NCBI GenBank assembly: GCA_026393675.1
Contig: JAPKZQ010000030.1
Span: 92,658-156,657 of the forward strand
Source: Acidobacteriota bacterium
GTDB lineage: Bacteria; Acidobacteriota; Vicinamibacteria; Vicinamibacterales; JAKQTR01
Direction of reading: 5' to 3'
DNA: 64,000 bases
Shown here in pieces: positions 27,501 through 36,972 of the stretch. The notes under the pieces were generated by a model. The model had not been told where the DNA came from and did no database searches. It worked only from the letters and a program-made list of their open reading frames with translations. The position numbers and the translations under genes are program-made. Every line of letters begins with the position of its first letter. The stretch's first letter is position 1.

Positions 27501-28589
27501 GTCGACGCCTTCATACGTCGCATCGAGCCGGACGGTGCCAGGCGTCTTTCCGCCAAGCGGACTCATCAAGTACGTCAGGGCCATGGACCCGCCGTAGAAG
27601 CGCGAACGGGCTTTCGTCACCTCGAACCGCCACGGCGTCCAGGTTACCGCCCCCTCGATATCGGGAAAGCGGTACCGATTCACGCCCGCTTCGGCACTCC
27701 AGAAGTTGCCGGCCACCTCGTGTCCACCCTTGAACAGGCGGAAGATCCCCTGGAACTGCATCACGCCTGACAACGTGAACTGATCGTGCGCCCAGAAGAT
27801 TTCCCGAATGCGCGGCATCTGGATCGTCGACCGCACCGTGAAACGCATCTCGGGCCAGTGGCCCACGTCGACGATGCCGGTGCACAACGTCTGAGCCCCG
27901 GACGTGTTCAGTTCGATGCGCTCGAGCAGGATCTTGCCGCCGTCGACCTTGAACCACGTGTTCATCGCCGCCGACATGGGCTCGTACCGGCCGATGGTGA
28001 TGACGCCCCCCGACGATCGCGCGGTCCCGCGGTACCCCACCAGCTTCATCACCGTGATGTCGAGGTTGCGCGCAACCGTACTCCAGTTCCGGTGATCGTC
28101 GAAGGTGAACTGGCCCCGATAGGCGTGCACGTAACTGGCGGACACGCGGATCGGACTGGAGCCACTCCCCGGCGAATCCGACTTGAGTCGCGGCAGGTTG
28201 TTGCGATCACCCGGCCAGGTCTCGACCGCCGCCCGCCAGTCCGAGATCTCGACGCTTTCGACCACCAGCTCGCGGCGCAGGAGCGACCACAGCGGCATCG
28301 ACACGACGATTTCCCGCGCCTCGAAAAACGGCGCGTCCTTGGGTGAGAGCCCCTCGATGACGATGTCGTGTACGACGAACCGGCCGCCGAACAGGCGAAT
28401 CGACAGCGCCCCGATGTGCATCGGTCGCCGCAGGGCGTTGGTGGCCGCCGATTCGGCCCGCTTGCGCAGCCCCGGCCCGAGCTCGACACTGAGGCTGGTG
28501 ACGATGCCGGCGGCGATGAGAGCAAGCGCGAGCACCGCGGCCCTCTTCGAGTGTCGCAGCACGCCGCGGGCGAGGTCCTTCAGTGTCAT
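24540..28589 (-). CDS. tamB: TamB/AsmA-like envelope-spanning protein
   Basis: The 1349-residue protein has one N-terminal membrane anchor (about 15-34) and then a very long repetitive beta-rich region. The C-terminal DUF490/TamB domain is recognisable near LDVTANGESMELRYPAG, DADLALRGSINDPLLSGTV and GRAEVEHGDVFFEGRRYVV. It ends with DRVYVTYSRSLSSTARDQII. TamB-type proteins form a hydrophobic groove from inner to outer membrane for lipid or protein transport. It overlaps the omp85 gene and starts 13 bp after the biotin-carrier gene, so carboxylase and envelope genes may share a transcript. Confidence 0.92.
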   Translation of the reverse strand: MTLKDLARGVLRHSKRAAVLALALIAAGIVTSLSVELGPGLRKRAESAATNALRRPMHIGALSIRLFGGRFVVHDIVIEGLSPKDAPFFEAREIVVSMPLWSLLRRELVVESVEISDWRAAVETWPGDRNNLPRLKSDSPGSGSSPIRVSASYVHAYRGQFTFDDHRNWSTVARNLDITVMKLVGYRGTARSSGGVITIGRYEPMSAAMNTWFKVDGGKILLERIELNTSGAQTLCTGIVDVGHWPEMRFTVRSTIQMPRIREIFWAHDQFTLSGVMQFQGIFRLFKGGHEVAGNFWSAEAGVNRYRFPDIEGAVTWTPWRFEVTKARSRFYGGSMALTYLMSPLGGKTPGTVRLDATYEGVDLAEFSDAMEFDGLRLAGRATGRNLLEWPIGGYSLHTGFGDVTIEPPPRVTLRSRALPAVLPEPSFAHVYGDPFPPLGHVPFGGEIHYGFGPEWIDLAPSHLASSTTYVEFKGRTAYGQRSIIPFHVTSSDWQESDRLLVGIMTAFGSKTRPTEVGGVGTFDGVLLNAVSKPRIEGTMAGRRMRAWDVEWGTGQGHVTVENSYADVADAILRKGNAEMRIEGRFSLGFPRSDGGEEFNARVTADKWPLPDLRHAFDLDEYLLEGGLSGEFHLYGAYKEPFGFGRVDISSAEAYGEKLASATAAVRFEGTGVRFDGVEIRKGTGLIRAAAHITWGGTYSFNADGRQIPVETVDALSFPKTPLTGVLDFSAAGSGVFATIEFDVTGRIRDLYIGDEGIGQVNGKIGMRGDNVNFEFQAGSTRLAASMVGTVNRRSLSYPGDITLRVTDTSLDPYARLFAANLSPFAKAIVSGTVNISGTLGKLDGIVARATIDKIDLSLFDYPLRNNGVIDIGVDQNTVRIHQFKLTGDQTQLGITGTVDLGRGQVGVHAEGDANLGILQLFSGNIRGSGRVALTADVTGDIDHPQIGGSAILDNGRLRHMFLPHAIENLNGKITFADNSIRFDEVVAKVGGGNVKFAGRVVLRGLWPSQLDVTANGESMELRYPAGLRSLVDADLALRGSINDPLLSGTVTVRHASYTKRMDLAGGLELAVGGASPASGTSGGLGFPLRFDVKLLAKSSLEIDNNAARITSSADLTLRGTLDRPLVFGRAEVEHGDVFFEGRRYVVTRGTFDFVNPGKFDPYFDVEAETQARAPGQTYRVTLRVFGNLQRIDHELSSDPPLPELDILSLVFGDTRSTQDAELRALQSPNSAQQTLIGVSRATRLLASPISSNVQKVVEQTFGVDTFQISPMLVDPSQQSMHFSAGARLTIGKRISDRVYVTYSRSLSSTARDQIILLEYDQSDRLSWILTQNEDKTYALDVRVRRVFR

Positions 28590-28602
28590 GTCCGCACAGG
28601 TC

Positions 28603-29118
28603 CTACTCGACGACGACGAGCAGGCGGCCGGCCTCGACCGAAGTCCCCTCGGTTATGAACACGTCGACGATGCGACCGTCCTTCGGCGAGCGCAGCTCGT
28701 TCTCCATTTTCATGGCCTCGACCACCACCAGCCCCTGCCGGGCCTTGACCTGGTCGCCTGGCTTCACCAGGACCCGTACGACTTTGCCGGGCATTGGCGC
28801 CACGACCTGCTGAGTCCCGACGGCCTGGGCCGCCTGAACGCCGCGCCCGCCGAACCGGCCCGCGCCACTGAGCCGCCGCACCGTCGTGATCCCGCTCGCC
28901 AGATGCACGCTGAGATCGCCATGGGGTCCCGCGGCTGCCACACCGACCTCGTGGCTGGTGTAGCCGGTTCCCGGGAGTATCAGCGAATAGGTGGCCCCGT
29001 CGACAACCGCCGCGTCTGCCAGCCACGTCTCTCCGTCACTGGTCACGTGATACTGCCCGTCTTTGGTTTCGACGATGACGGTGCGGGTTCGGCCGCCGAT
29101 GTCGATCTGCAATTCCAT
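28603..29118 (-). CDS. biotin carboxyl carrier protein of an acyl-CoA carboxylase
   Basis: The 171-residue protein has a C-terminal biotinyl domain with EAMKMEN; Lys137 is the biotin attachment site. The N-terminal 100 residues resemble the linker part of the 3-methylcrotonyl/propionyl-CoA carboxylase alpha chain. The ATG at 29116-29118 follows GGAG and gives a normal small carrier. It lies 23 bp after the biotin carboxylase gene. Together they replace the fused alpha chain seen in many propionyl-CoA carboxylases. Confidence 0.92.
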   Translation of the reverse strand: MELQIDIGGRTRTVIVETKDGQYHVTSDGETWLADAAVVDGATYSLILPGTGYTSHEVGVAAAGPHGDLSVHLASGITTVRRLSGAGRFGGRGVQAAQAVGTQQVVAPMPGKVVRVLVKPGDQVKARQGLVVVEAMKMENELRSPKDGRIVDVFITEGTSVEAGRLLVVVE

Positions 29119-29141
29119 CGCGTGCTCCGGCACGAGTGCGG

Positions 29142-30674
29142 TCAGCGAAGCCCCTGCGCGCGGGCGTGCCGCTTCCAGTGGCTGTCCTGCACCGCAGATG
29201 CCGCGGGCGCTTCGGCCGACATCTTCTGGGTCATGGCATGCACGGCTGCAGCCACGATGGCGAGGTGCTCGTCTTCGGGAGGCACCTCCTGAAACGGCTG
29301 CCCGTTGCGACATGCGAGCGCATGATCAATGAAGGTCGTGTCGAACCGGCCGGCCTGAAAGTCCGGATCGGTCATCAACCACCGGAAGAACGGAATCGTG
29401 GTCTTGATGCCGCGCACGTCGTATTCGCCGAGCGCCCGTGCCATCCTCGCGATGGCGGTCGGTCGATCGACCGCCCAGGCCGAGAGCTTGGCGATGAGCG
29501 GGTCGTAGTAGACCGGCACGTCGGCCCCGGCCACCGCCCCGCTGTCGTCACGACGGATGCCTGGCCCTGCCGGCACGCGCAGGGCGGTGACCCGTCCGGG
29601 CGACGGCAGGAAGTCGCGGTCCGGATCCTCCGCGTAGATGCGGCATTCAATCGCATGCCCGTGGGGAACCAACGCCTGCTCAGGATCCAGGTCGAGACGC
29701 TCGCCGCGCGCAATGCGAAGCTGCCAGTGCACCAGATCGGTCAGCGTCACCAGTTCGGTGATCGGGTGTTCGACCTGCAACCGCGTGTTCATCTCGAGGA
29801 AGAAGAACTCGCCATTCTGATCCAGGAGAAACTCGATCGTCCCGGCATTCGTGTAGCCCACGCGTCGCGCGACCGCGGCCGCCGCCGCCGCCAGCGACGC
29901 CCGTGTCCCGGGATTCACCTGGAGCGACGGCGACTCTTCGACCACTTTCTGATGGCGGCGCTGGATCGAGCACTCCCGCTCCACGAACGGCACGACGGTG
30001 CCGTGGTGGTCACCGAGTAACTGGATCTCGATGTGGCGGGGCCGCATGACACGCCGTTCGATGTAGACGGCCGGATCGCCAAACGCCGACAGCGCCTCTG
30101 ATCGCGCGGCGCGCAACGCGCTGGCCAGTTCGGCCGGGTCGGTCACCGTGCGCATGCCCTTGCCGCCGCCGCCCGACACCGCCTTGATGAGGATGGGATA
30201 GCCGACCTCGGCCGCGATTCGCGCCACATCGGCCTCGGGCACCTCGGGTCCGAGCGGCTCCTTCGTGCCGGGCACGACCGGCACGCCGGCGGCGATCGCG
30301 ACCGCGCGCGCCGCGGTCTTGCTCCCCATCAGATCAATGGCCTCTGGCGTCGGGCCGATGAAGATCAGTCCCGCATCGCGGCAGGCCCGGGCAAAATCCG
30401 GATTCTCCGCCAGGAATCCGTACCCAGGATGCACGGCGTCGGCCCCCGAACTGCGTGCGACGTCGATGATCTTGTCGATGCACAGGTAACTCTCGCGCGG
30501 CGGGTTTGGTCCGATCGCGTACGCCTGGTCGGCATGGCGCACGTGTTGACTGGTGCGATCGCACTCGGAGTACACGGCCACCGTCTTCAGGCCCATCTCG
30601 CGGCAGCCCCGGATGATGCGGACGGCGATTTCGCCGCGGTTGGCGATGAGGACTTTGGTCAGCGGTGCAGACAT
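29142..30674 (-). CDS. biotin carboxylase subunit of an acyl-CoA carboxylase
   Basis: This 510-residue ATP-grasp enzyme makes carboxybiotin from bicarbonate and ATP. It begins with KVLIANRGEIAVRIIRGCRE and has the glycine-rich loop VSGGGGKGM. It also has FLEMNTRLQVEHPITELVT, the catalytic carboxylase core. The last 55 residues are a tail beyond the biotin-carboxylase domain without a biotinyl domain, which is encoded separately just downstream. With the beta-chain gene upstream this forms a three-subunit acyl-CoA carboxylase, probably for propionyl-CoA. Confidence 0.95.
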   Translation of the reverse strand: MSAPLTKVLIANRGEIAVRIIRGCREMGLKTVAVYSECDRTSQHVRHADQAYAIGPNPPRESYLCIDKIIDVARSSGADAVHPGYGFLAENPDFARACRDAGLIFIGPTPEAIDLMGSKTAARAVAIAAGVPVVPGTKEPLGPEVPEADVARIAAEVGYPILIKAVSGGGGKGMRTVTDPAELASALRAARSEALSAFGDPAVYIERRVMRPRHIEIQLLGDHHGTVVPFVERECSIQRRHQKVVEESPSLQVNPGTRASLAAAAAAVARRVGYTNAGTIEFLLDQNGEFFFLEMNTRLQVEHPITELVTLTDLVHWQLRIARGERLDLDPEQALVPHGHAIECRIYAEDPDRDFLPSPGRVTALRVPAGPGIRRDDSGAVAGADVPVYYDPLIAKLSAWAVDRPTAIARMARALGEYDVRGIKTTIPFFRWLMTDPDFQAGRFDTTFIDHALACRNGQPFQEVPPEDEHLAIVAAAVHAMTQKMSAEAPAASAVQDSHWKRHARAQGLR

Positions 30675-30744
30675 GCCGTAGTTATTCTAGCCCGAAGCAC
30701 ACGTGAAGGCCTGATTCCCGTTGGATCGGTCCTTGCGATGGCAC

Positions 30745-30779
30745 AATCACTCCCGGAGTGATTGCTCGGAGTGATTGCT
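30745..30779. repeat. short palindrome AATCACTCC family
   Basis: AATCACTCCCGGAGTGATT (30745-30763) is a near-perfect 19-bp palindrome, followed by another half (CGGAGTGATTGC). It lies in the 103-bp gap between the carboxylase beta gene and the biotin carboxylase gene. Two relatives occur at 54135-54152 and 54174-54192. Confidence 0.7.
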
Positions 30780-32322
30780 ACAGCGGGATGTTGCCGTGCT
30801 TCTTGGGCGGGTTCTTCTCGCGCTTGTTCGCGCAGGCCTCGAGCGCCGAGATGATTTTGCGCCGCGTCGTCCGCGGCTGGATCACCTCGTCGACAAACCC
30901 GCGCGCCGCAGAGATATAGGGATTGGCAAACGTGTCGCGGAACTCGGCCGTCTTCTCTGCACGTCGGGCCGGCGCATCGGCCGAATGCTCCAGTTCGCGC
31001 CGGTAGAGGATGTTCACCGCGCCCTCGGGACCCATCACCGCAATTTCCGCCATCGGCCACGCATAGTTGAAGTCGGTGCGGAGGTGCTTGCTCGACATCA
31101 CGCAGTAGGCACCGCCGTACGCCTTGCGCGTGATGATCGTGACCTTCGGCACCGTCGCCTCGGCAAATGCGTAGAGCAGCTTCGCGCCGTGGCGGATGAT
31201 GCCGCCGAATTCCTGCACGGTCCCTGGCAGGAATCCAGGCACATCTTCGAGCGTCACCAGGGGAATGTTGAACGCATCGCAGAAGCGCACGAACCGCGCG
31301 CCCTTGACCGACGCATCGATGTCGAGCGTGCCGGCCAGATGCGCCGGCTGGTTGGCCACGATCCCGACCGACCGCCCTCCCATTCTCGCGAACCCGACAA
31401 TGATGTTCTGCGCAAAATACCGATGCACTTCGAGGAAGTACCCGTCATCGACGATCGTGTGGATCAGGTCCAGCATGTCGTAGGGCTGGTACGGTGAGGC
31501 CGGCACCAGCGTGTCGAGCGATTCGTCCTCGCGGGTCGACGAATCGGTCAGCGGACCGCGCGGCGCATCGTCCAGATTGTTGGCGGGCAGAAACCCGAGC
31601 AGCTCCCGGATGAGCGCGATGCACTCGCGATCGTTCTCTACGGCAAAATGCGCGACGCCGCTCTTCTCGTTATGCGTCATTGCGCCGCCAAGCTCTTCCT
31701 TGGTGACGTCCTCGTGGGTCACCGTCCTGATGACGTCCGGCCCGGTCACGAACATGTAGCTCGTGCCCTTGACCATGATGTTGAAGTCGGTGATAGCGGG
31801 CGAGTACACCGCGCCGCCGGCGCACGGGCCCATGATGGCCGAGATCTGCGGCACCACCCCTGACGCCAGCGTGTTGCGCAGGAAAATGTCGGCGTAGCCG
31901 CCAAGCGACATCACGCCCTCCTGGATCCGCGCGCCACCCGAGTCGTTGAGCCCGACGATGGGTGCGCCCATCCGGACCGCCAGGTCCATCACCTTGCAGA
32001 TTTTCTCGGCGTTGGTTTCCGACAGCGATCCGCCGAAGACGGTAAAGTCCTGCGCGAACGCATAGACGGAACGCCCCTCGACTATTCCGTGTCCTGAGAC
32101 GACGCCGTCGCCGGGAATCACCTGCTCCTGCATCCCGAAGTCCCGGCAGCGATGCGTGACCAGCTTGTCGAGTTCTTCAAAGGTCCCCGGGTCGAACAGC
32201 TCCAGTATCCGCTCGCGCGCGGTCAACTTCCCCGCCTCGTGCTGCCGCCTCAGTCGCTCCTCGCCGCCGCCGAGTTCGGCCTGTCGCTCGAGCGCCGCCA
32301 GTTTTTCGAGGGACTCCTTCAC
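30778..32322 (-). CDS. acyl-CoA (probably propionyl-CoA) carboxylase beta chain
   Basis: This 514-residue carboxyltransferase moves CO2 from carboxybiotin to an acyl-CoA. Visible features are [39 protein letters not shown] and [17 protein letters not shown], the paired oxyanion-hole motifs. [20 protein letters not shown] follows, which is typical of propionyl-CoA carboxylase. The gene overlaps the FAH-family gene by four bases. A palindrome-bearing gap separates it from the biotin carboxylase gene. A propionyl-CoA role is likely but the acyl specificity is not proven. Confidence 0.93.
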   Translation of the reverse strand: MKESLEKLAALERQAELGGGEERLRRQHEAGKLTARERILELFDPGTFEELDKLVTHRCRDFGMQEQVIPGDGVVSGHGIVEGRSVYAFAQDFTVFGGSLSETNAEKICKVMDLAVRMGAPIVGLNDSGGARIQEGVMSLGGYADIFLRNTLASGVVPQISAIMGPCAGGAVYSPAITDFNIMVKGTSYMFVTGPDVIRTVTHEDVTKEELGGAMTHNEKSGVAHFAVENDRECIALIRELLGFLPANNLDDAPRGPLTDSSTREDESLDTLVPASPYQPYDMLDLIHTIVDDGYFLEVHRYFAQNIIVGFARMGGRSVGIVANQPAHLAGTLDIDASVKGARFVRFCDAFNIPLVTLEDVPGFLPGTVQEFGGIIRHGAKLLYAFAEATVPKVTIITRKAYGGAYCVMSSKHLRTDFNYAWPMAEIAVMGPEGAVNILYRRELEHSADAPARRAEKTAEFRDTFANPYISAARGFVDEVIQPRTTRRKIISALEACANKREKNPPKKHGNIPL

Positions 32323-33128
32323 GCCTTCGCTCCTTTGACTCGCGCCCCTAGCCTGGCCCTGACCGGATTGGTCAGCTCCCCAACGCCCTCGACCTTGATG
32401 GTGACCGTGTCGCCGTCAACGAGCGGCCCGATACCGGATGGCGTGCCGGTGGAGATCACGTCACCGGGCAGCAGCGTCATGATGGCGCTGATGTACTCAA
32501 TCAACTCGGCCGCCGAGAACACCAGTTGGTTGGTGCGCGAGCCCTGACGCTTCGTGCCGTTGACCCAGCCTTCGACGGCGAGATCGGCCGGATCGAGTCC
32601 GACGGCAATGCACGGCCCGAGTGCGGCAAACGTGTCGAACCCCTTGACGTGCGAGTACTGGTACCCGCGGTTCTGCATGTCGCGCGCGGTGACGTCGTTC
32701 GAACAGGTCACGCCGAGCATGTACCCGCTGGCGTCAGAGGCGCTGACGCGGGTGGCCCGCCGTCCAATCACGATGCCCATCTCCGCCTCGTGATCGACGC
32801 GCCCGACTCCGGGTGGCAACTGGATCGACTCGCCCGGGCCAACGACGGCGGTCGACGGTTTCAGAAACAGCATCGGCTCCTTGGGCAGCGGCTTGCCCTG
32901 CTCGGCTGCATGGTCCTTGTAGTTCAGACCGATCGCGACGATCTTGGTCGGTTCGATCGGCGCGAGCAACGGCACGGCCGGAGCAAACGCACCCGCCTCC
33001 CCCTCGGCAATGCGATCCCCGAGCGTGTAGCGCCCGAACAGATCGCCGGCCACCAGCCTCAGGATGCCGTCCCGCTCAATGGCGTGCCGGGGTTCACCCT
33101 TCCACAGAATCCGGTAGATCCGATCCAT
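32319..33128 (-). CDS. fumarylacetoacetate hydrolase-family protein
   Basis: The 269-residue product has the FAH fold signature [20 protein letters not shown]. The metal-binding acidic residues are in [20 protein letters not shown] and [17 protein letters not shown]. The ending [17 protein letters not shown] is also typical. Family members are hydratases, isomerases or decarboxylases of keto acids, such as acylpyruvases. The ATG at 33126-33128 gives the normal length; the open frame upstream is unlikely. The carboxylase beta gene follows with a four-base overlap. Confidence 0.9.
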   Translation of the reverse strand: MDRIYRILWKGEPRHAIERDGILRLVAGDLFGRYTLGDRIAEGEAGAFAPAVPLLAPIEPTKIVAIGLNYKDHAAEQGKPLPKEPMLFLKPSTAVVGPGESIQLPPGVGRVDHEAEMGIVIGRRATRVSASDASGYMLGVTCSNDVTARDMQNRGYQYSHVKGFDTFAALGPCIAVGLDPADLAVEGWVNGTKRQGSRTNQLVFSAAELIEYISAIMTLLPGDVISTGTPSGIGPLVDGDTVTIKVEGVGELTNPVRARLGARVKGAKA

Positions 33129-33150
33129 TTGTCGGTCCTCGCTCGCGAGC

Positions 33151-34761
33151 CTACCTCGCCGTTTCTTCGGCCCTGTTCGATATCGGGCTCTGGTTGGGTG
33201 GTAACGCCCTGTCGACCGCGACGACGGCGTAGACATAGCGGGCGCCGGACCTCACGTTGGTGTCGCGATACGTCGTCTCGCGGATGGGCTTCGTGAAGAG
33301 CGGTGTCAGCGGCCCGTCTGGCGTCGAGCTGCGCAAGACCAGATACCCGGCCAGGTCGGGCGCATCCACACCGGTCCAGATCAGGCTGATGGCGCCTGTG
33401 CTGGCCACGGCCGCCAAGGCGGTCGGCGCGGGCGGCGGGACGGTATCGGCCGGCGTCACGCACGCCATCGCGGACGGGTCGCTCTCGGAGGTGGCCGGCA
33501 TTGACAAAAGGACTGGCGCCGTCGGAGTCGCGGTCGCCAGTTGAGCGGTCGCGCCCACCGTGTTCAGGGTGCGCACCTGATAGCAGCGCTCGACGCCAAA
33601 CTCAATGGTGGCGTCGACGAAGGTCGGCAATGTCAGGGGCGTGACGTTGAGAGGCAGCGGCATCTCGGGCGGGCGGACGCCACCAGCCTCAGCCGGGACC
33701 GGCAACCTGGTCACGGCGTAGATGTTGTACACCGGCAGCACCGGCAGCAGCATGCCGCGAGGCGTCACAAGCAACAGGGGGGGGACGGTGGCCGGCGGCT
33801 CGACAGTCCAGACGGCGCTCGCCGGCGGATCCCAGGAAATCTCGAGCGTCTTCTCCTTCACCACGATCCGAGGCTTGCCGGGTGAAATGTTGGACAACCG
33901 CAGCCCCGGCAGCAGCATGTCGGGAGTCACGACGGGCAACTCGAATCCGGTGGCCGGCTGCTCGACAGCCACGGCGGCGCCTGCCGGCGGATCCCAGGAA
34001 ATCTCGAGCGTCTTCTCCTTCACCTCGATCCGAGGCTTGCCTGGCGGCGGCGGCGGCGCATCGAACGCGACGGCGAATCGTGGCGACGGAGTTCCGCGCA
34101 GTCCGCTGTGATTCACGGTGTAGGCGAGGTAGAAGCGTCGCGGCCTGGCCTCAAGGACCGGTCCGACAGCCGGCAGTTCCAGCTTTGATCCGTGTGACGG
34201 TTCGTCAGCCTTCGCAATCGGCGGCGGGATCAACCTTTTGGGGATCGGCGTGAGTTTCATGGACTCCGGCGTCAGCACGTCGGTGATCGTGACGATGGAT
34301 CCCTGGTCGACGCCGGGTTCCGGAGGTTTCTCCTTCGTCGGCTTCTTTGTGGCGGCCGGTTTTTCCCTGGCGTCGCGATCGTCTTCGGGATCGGGCGGCC
34401 TCCGTACCAGCACCTCCGAGACGAGCGTCAGGTCGCGAACTTGAAGTCCCTCGATCTCCTTCACCGCGGTGTACGCGTACACCTCGATGCGGCTGAGGTC
34501 GGCTGGCTTCGTGGTGTCGGTATTGCTGGCAGGCACGGTAAAGCGGAGATACACCGTGTCGCCGGACCGGCGAGCCGTGAAGTCTGACAGCAGGGCCGGC
34601 GTCTTGACGATCGGCGCCAGCGGAGGCCCCTTCTTGCCGCACGCGGCTGGCAGCAACCCGACCGCCAACAGGATGAGCGCAGCCTGGACCCGGCGCCAAC
34701 CGGCCGCCCTGGCCGTGGAACGGGGCGCTCTGACATCTCGCGGCATCGGCGTGGGTCTCAC
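33151..34761 (-). CDS. lipoprotein with fibronectin type III-like repeats
   Basis: The 536-residue predicted lipoprotein has a lipobox ending [15 protein letters not shown]. The CGKKGPP pattern is shared with the small lipoprotein LptM/YifL. After a charged, Lys/Pro-rich linker (about 120-160) come several FN3-like segments such as [19 protein letters not shown]. The last copy is [20 protein letters not shown]. Two neighbouring segments are a 162-bp direct duplication. The stop is 22 bp before the FAH start, and the start overlaps the hslU stop by four bases. It is probably outer-membrane-anchored; the binding partner is unknown. Confidence 0.8.
   Translation of the reverse strand: MRPTPMPRDVRAPRSTARAAGWRRVQAALILLAVGLLPAACGKKGPPLAPIVKTPALLSDFTARRSGDTVYLRFTVPASNTDTTKPADLSRIEVYAYTAVKEIEGLQVRDLTLVSEVLVRRPPDPEDDRDAREKPAATKKPTKEKPPEPGVDQGSIVTITDVLTPESMKLTPIPKRLIPPPIAKADEPSHGSKLELPAVGPVLEARPRRFYLAYTVNHSGLRGTPSPRFAVAFDAPPPPPGKPRIEVKEKTLEISWDPPAGAAVAVEQPATGFELPVVTPDMLLPGLRLSNISPGKPRIVVKEKTLEISWDPPASAVWTVEPPATVPPLLLVTPRGMLLPVLPVYNIYAVTRLPVPAEAGGVRPPEMPLPLNVTPLTLPTFVDATIEFGVERCYQVRTLNTVGATAQLATATPTAPVLLSMPATSESDPSAMACVTPADTVPPPAPTALAAVASTGAISLIWTGVDAPDLAGYLVLRSSTPDGPLTPLFTKPIRETTYRDTNVRSGARYVYAVVAVDRALPPNQSPISNRAEETAR
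33721..34044 (-). repeat. tandem 162-bp duplication inside the FN3 lipoprotein
   Basis: Two in-frame copies encode the GKPRI(E/V)[13 protein letters not shown] segments. The best-matching 95-bp blocks lie at 33788-33882 and 33950-34044. A weaker match covers the rest of the unit. It adds one 54-residue FN3-like module. Confidence 0.8.
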
Positions 34762-36134
34762 AGGATGTACCGGCTCAGATCCTCGTTCTTCACGATTTCC
34801 CCGAGCATATGGTCAACGTATCCGGCATCAATCGTAATCGATTTCTCCACGCGGTCGGGCCCTTCAAACGAAATGACGTCGAGCAGTTTCTCCATCACGG
34901 TGTGGAGCCGGCGGGCGCCGATGTTCTCGGTCCGCTCGTTGACCATCGCCGCCAGTTCCGCGATGCGCTCGATCGCGTCATCGGTGAACGCAAGGGTCAG
35001 GCCCTCGGTGGCCAACAGCGCCACGTACTGGGTAATGAGCGCATGGCGCGGTTCGCGCAGAATCCGGACGAACTCGTCGCGGCCGAGCGGTTCGAGTTCC
35101 ACACGGATCGGGAACCGGCCCTGCAGTTCCGGAATCAGGTCGGACGGCTTCGAAACATGGAAGGCTCCGGCCGCGATAAACAGGATGTGATCGGTCCGCA
35201 CCATGCCGTGCTTGGTGTTGACGGTGGTGCCTTCCACGATGGGCAGGATGTCGCGCTGCACGCCCTCGCGGCTGACATCCGGGCCTTGGCCACCCTCGCG
35301 CCCGGCGATCTTGTCGATCTCATCAACGAAGATGATGCCGCTCTGCTCGACACGTTCGATGGCAGTGCGCGCCACCGTCTCCATGTCCACCAGTTTCTGC
35401 TGCTCCTCCTGGATGAGGTGCGCCCGCGCGTCCGGCACCTTCATCGTGCTGCTGCGGTTGCGTCCCTGGAACAGGCCCGGCAGCATATCCTTGAGATTGA
35501 GACCGATTTCCTCCATCGACGAACCGCCGACCACCTGCATCATCGGCATGCTCTGCTCGCGCAACTCCAACTCGACGGTGCGATCGTTGAGCTTGCCATC
35601 CCGCAACTGCGTCCGCAGCCACTCGCGCGTCTGGCCCGCGTGTTCGTTTTTCGCCGCCGCGTCGTCGCCGGGCGTCGGAGGACGGGGCGGCAACAGCAGG
35701 TCCAGCAGTCGTTCCTCGGCGCGCTCTTCGGCCATCGCCTGCACGTCGCGGTAGCGCTCGTCGCGCACCATGCCGACCGCAATCTCCGCCAGGTCGCGGA
35801 TCATCGACTCGACGTCGCGCCCGACGTAGCCGACCTCGGTGAACCGCGAGGCCTCGACCTTGAGAAACGGCGACTGCGCCAGCCGCGCCAGTCGCCGCGC
35901 AATCTCGGTCTTGCCCACGCCGGTCGGGCCAATCATGAGGATGTTCTTCGGCGTCACCTCGTCGGCCAGATCCTTCGGCAGAAGCTGGCGCCGGAGCCGG
36001 TTCCTCAGCGCAATCGCCACGGCGCGTTTCGCCTGGTGCTGTCCGACGACGTACTTGTCGAGTTCGGCGACGATTTGGCGCGGGGTCATGGCCGACCCGA
36101 AGGGACTGAGCGATGACGGCAGGTAAATGGGCAT
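34758..36134 (-). CDS. hslU: HslU ATPase of the HslUV protease
   Basis: The 458-residue AAA+ unfoldase feeds substrates to HslV. It has Walker A GPTGVGKT, Walker B in [13 protein letters not shown], and the intermediate (I) domain between about 110 and 240. The C-terminus ends EDLSRYIL, the tail that docks into HslV. An alternative start at [13 protein letters not shown] (36089) would drop 15 residues and matches the usual HslU N-terminus. It lies four bases after the hslV stop. The two proteins form the cytoplasmic heat-shock protease. Confidence 0.95.
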   Translation of the reverse strand: MPIYLPSSLSPFGSAMTPRQIVAELDKYVVGQHQAKRAVAIALRNRLRRQLLPKDLADEVTPKNILMIGPTGVGKTEIARRLARLAQSPFLKVEASRFTEVGYVGRDVESMIRDLAEIAVGMVRDERYRDVQAMAEERAEERLLDLLLPPRPPTPGDDAAAKNEHAGQTREWLRTQLRDGKLNDRTVELELREQSMPMMQVVGGSSMEEIGLNLKDMLPGLFQGRNRSSTMKVPDARAHLIQEEQQKLVDMETVARTAIERVEQSGIIFVDEIDKIAGREGGQGPDVSREGVQRDILPIVEGTTVNTKHGMVRTDHILFIAAGAFHVSKPSDLIPELQGRFPIRVELEPLGRDEFVRILREPRHALITQYVALLATEGLTLAFTDDAIERIAELAAMVNERTENIGARRLHTVMEKLLDVISFEGPDRVEKSITIDAGYVDHMLGEIVKNEDLSRYIL

Positions 36135-36138
36135 GGGG

Positions 36139-36699
36139 CTAGGTCGTCGCGACCGGCTGCTGGGGATTGATGGTCAACTCTTCGATCGTGAACTGGTTGT
36201 TCGTGTAGATGCAGATTTCGGCGGTCAGCGCCATCGCGATCTCTGCGATTTTTCTGGCGTCAAACGACGTGTTGCGTGCGAGCGCCCTTGCCGCCGCCAC
36301 CGCATACATCCCGCCCGCTCCGATGCCCACGATGCCATCGTCCGGCTCGATCAGATCGCCGGTGCCGGACAGGAGAAATGTTGATTTCTGATCCGCGACC
36401 GTCAGCATCGCCTCCAGGCGCCGGAGCGCCCGGTCGGTGCGCCAGTCTTTCGCCAGCTCGACGGCTGAACGTTCGAGGTTGCCGCGATACTGATCGAGCT
36501 TGGCTTCGAAGCGGGAAAACAGGGCGAACGAATCGGCGGCCGAACCGGCAAACCCGGCGAGCACGCGGTCGTTGTAGAGACGGCGGATCTTGCGTGCGCC
36601 GTGCTTGACCACCGTCTGGCCGAGGGTCACCTGGCCGTCGCCGGCCATCACCACGCGGTCCTGGTGACGGACCGTGAGAATCGTCGTCGCGTGAACCAT
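36139..36699 (-). CDS. hslV: HslV peptidase of the HslUV protease
   Basis: The 186-residue Ntn-hydrolase starts [13 protein letters not shown]. By homology a short propeptide is removed to expose the nucleophilic threonine (Thr5). Also visible are [20 protein letters not shown] and [19 protein letters not shown], the proteasome-beta fold signatures. The ATG at 36697-36699 is preferred over the longer frame to 36897. It opens the minus-strand run that continues to the SurA-like gene. Confidence 0.96.
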   Translation of the reverse strand: MVHATTILTVRHQDRVVMAGDGQVTLGQTVVKHGARKIRRLYNDRVLAGFAGSAADSFALFSRFEAKLDQYRGNLERSAVELAKDWRTDRALRRLEAMLTVADQKSTFLLSGTGDLIEPDDGIVGIGAGGMYAVAAARALARNTSFDARKIAEIAMALTAEICIYTNNQFTIEELTINPQQPVATT

Positions 36700-36972
36700 G
36701 ACTGGCCAACCTTCGGAAGGAACGTGGGAGTCGCGCGTTGTGCGGGGTCGGTCGTCTCTCTGGCGGCAGTCTATCGGACGGCCGAAAATGCTGTCAAGAA
36801 AACCGGACGCCAAAGGCAGCCGTTCTGACCCCTGGACTGGACAACGGGACCCCGGAGGCGTAGATTCTGAAGAGATCCAGTCGGGTCTGCTTGGCAATGG
36901 AGTTGCTTGAGCAGTAGGTGGGCGGCGCTGGACTGTCTCCCTCCGCGGTCCGTCCTTGCAAAGGAGCGCATC

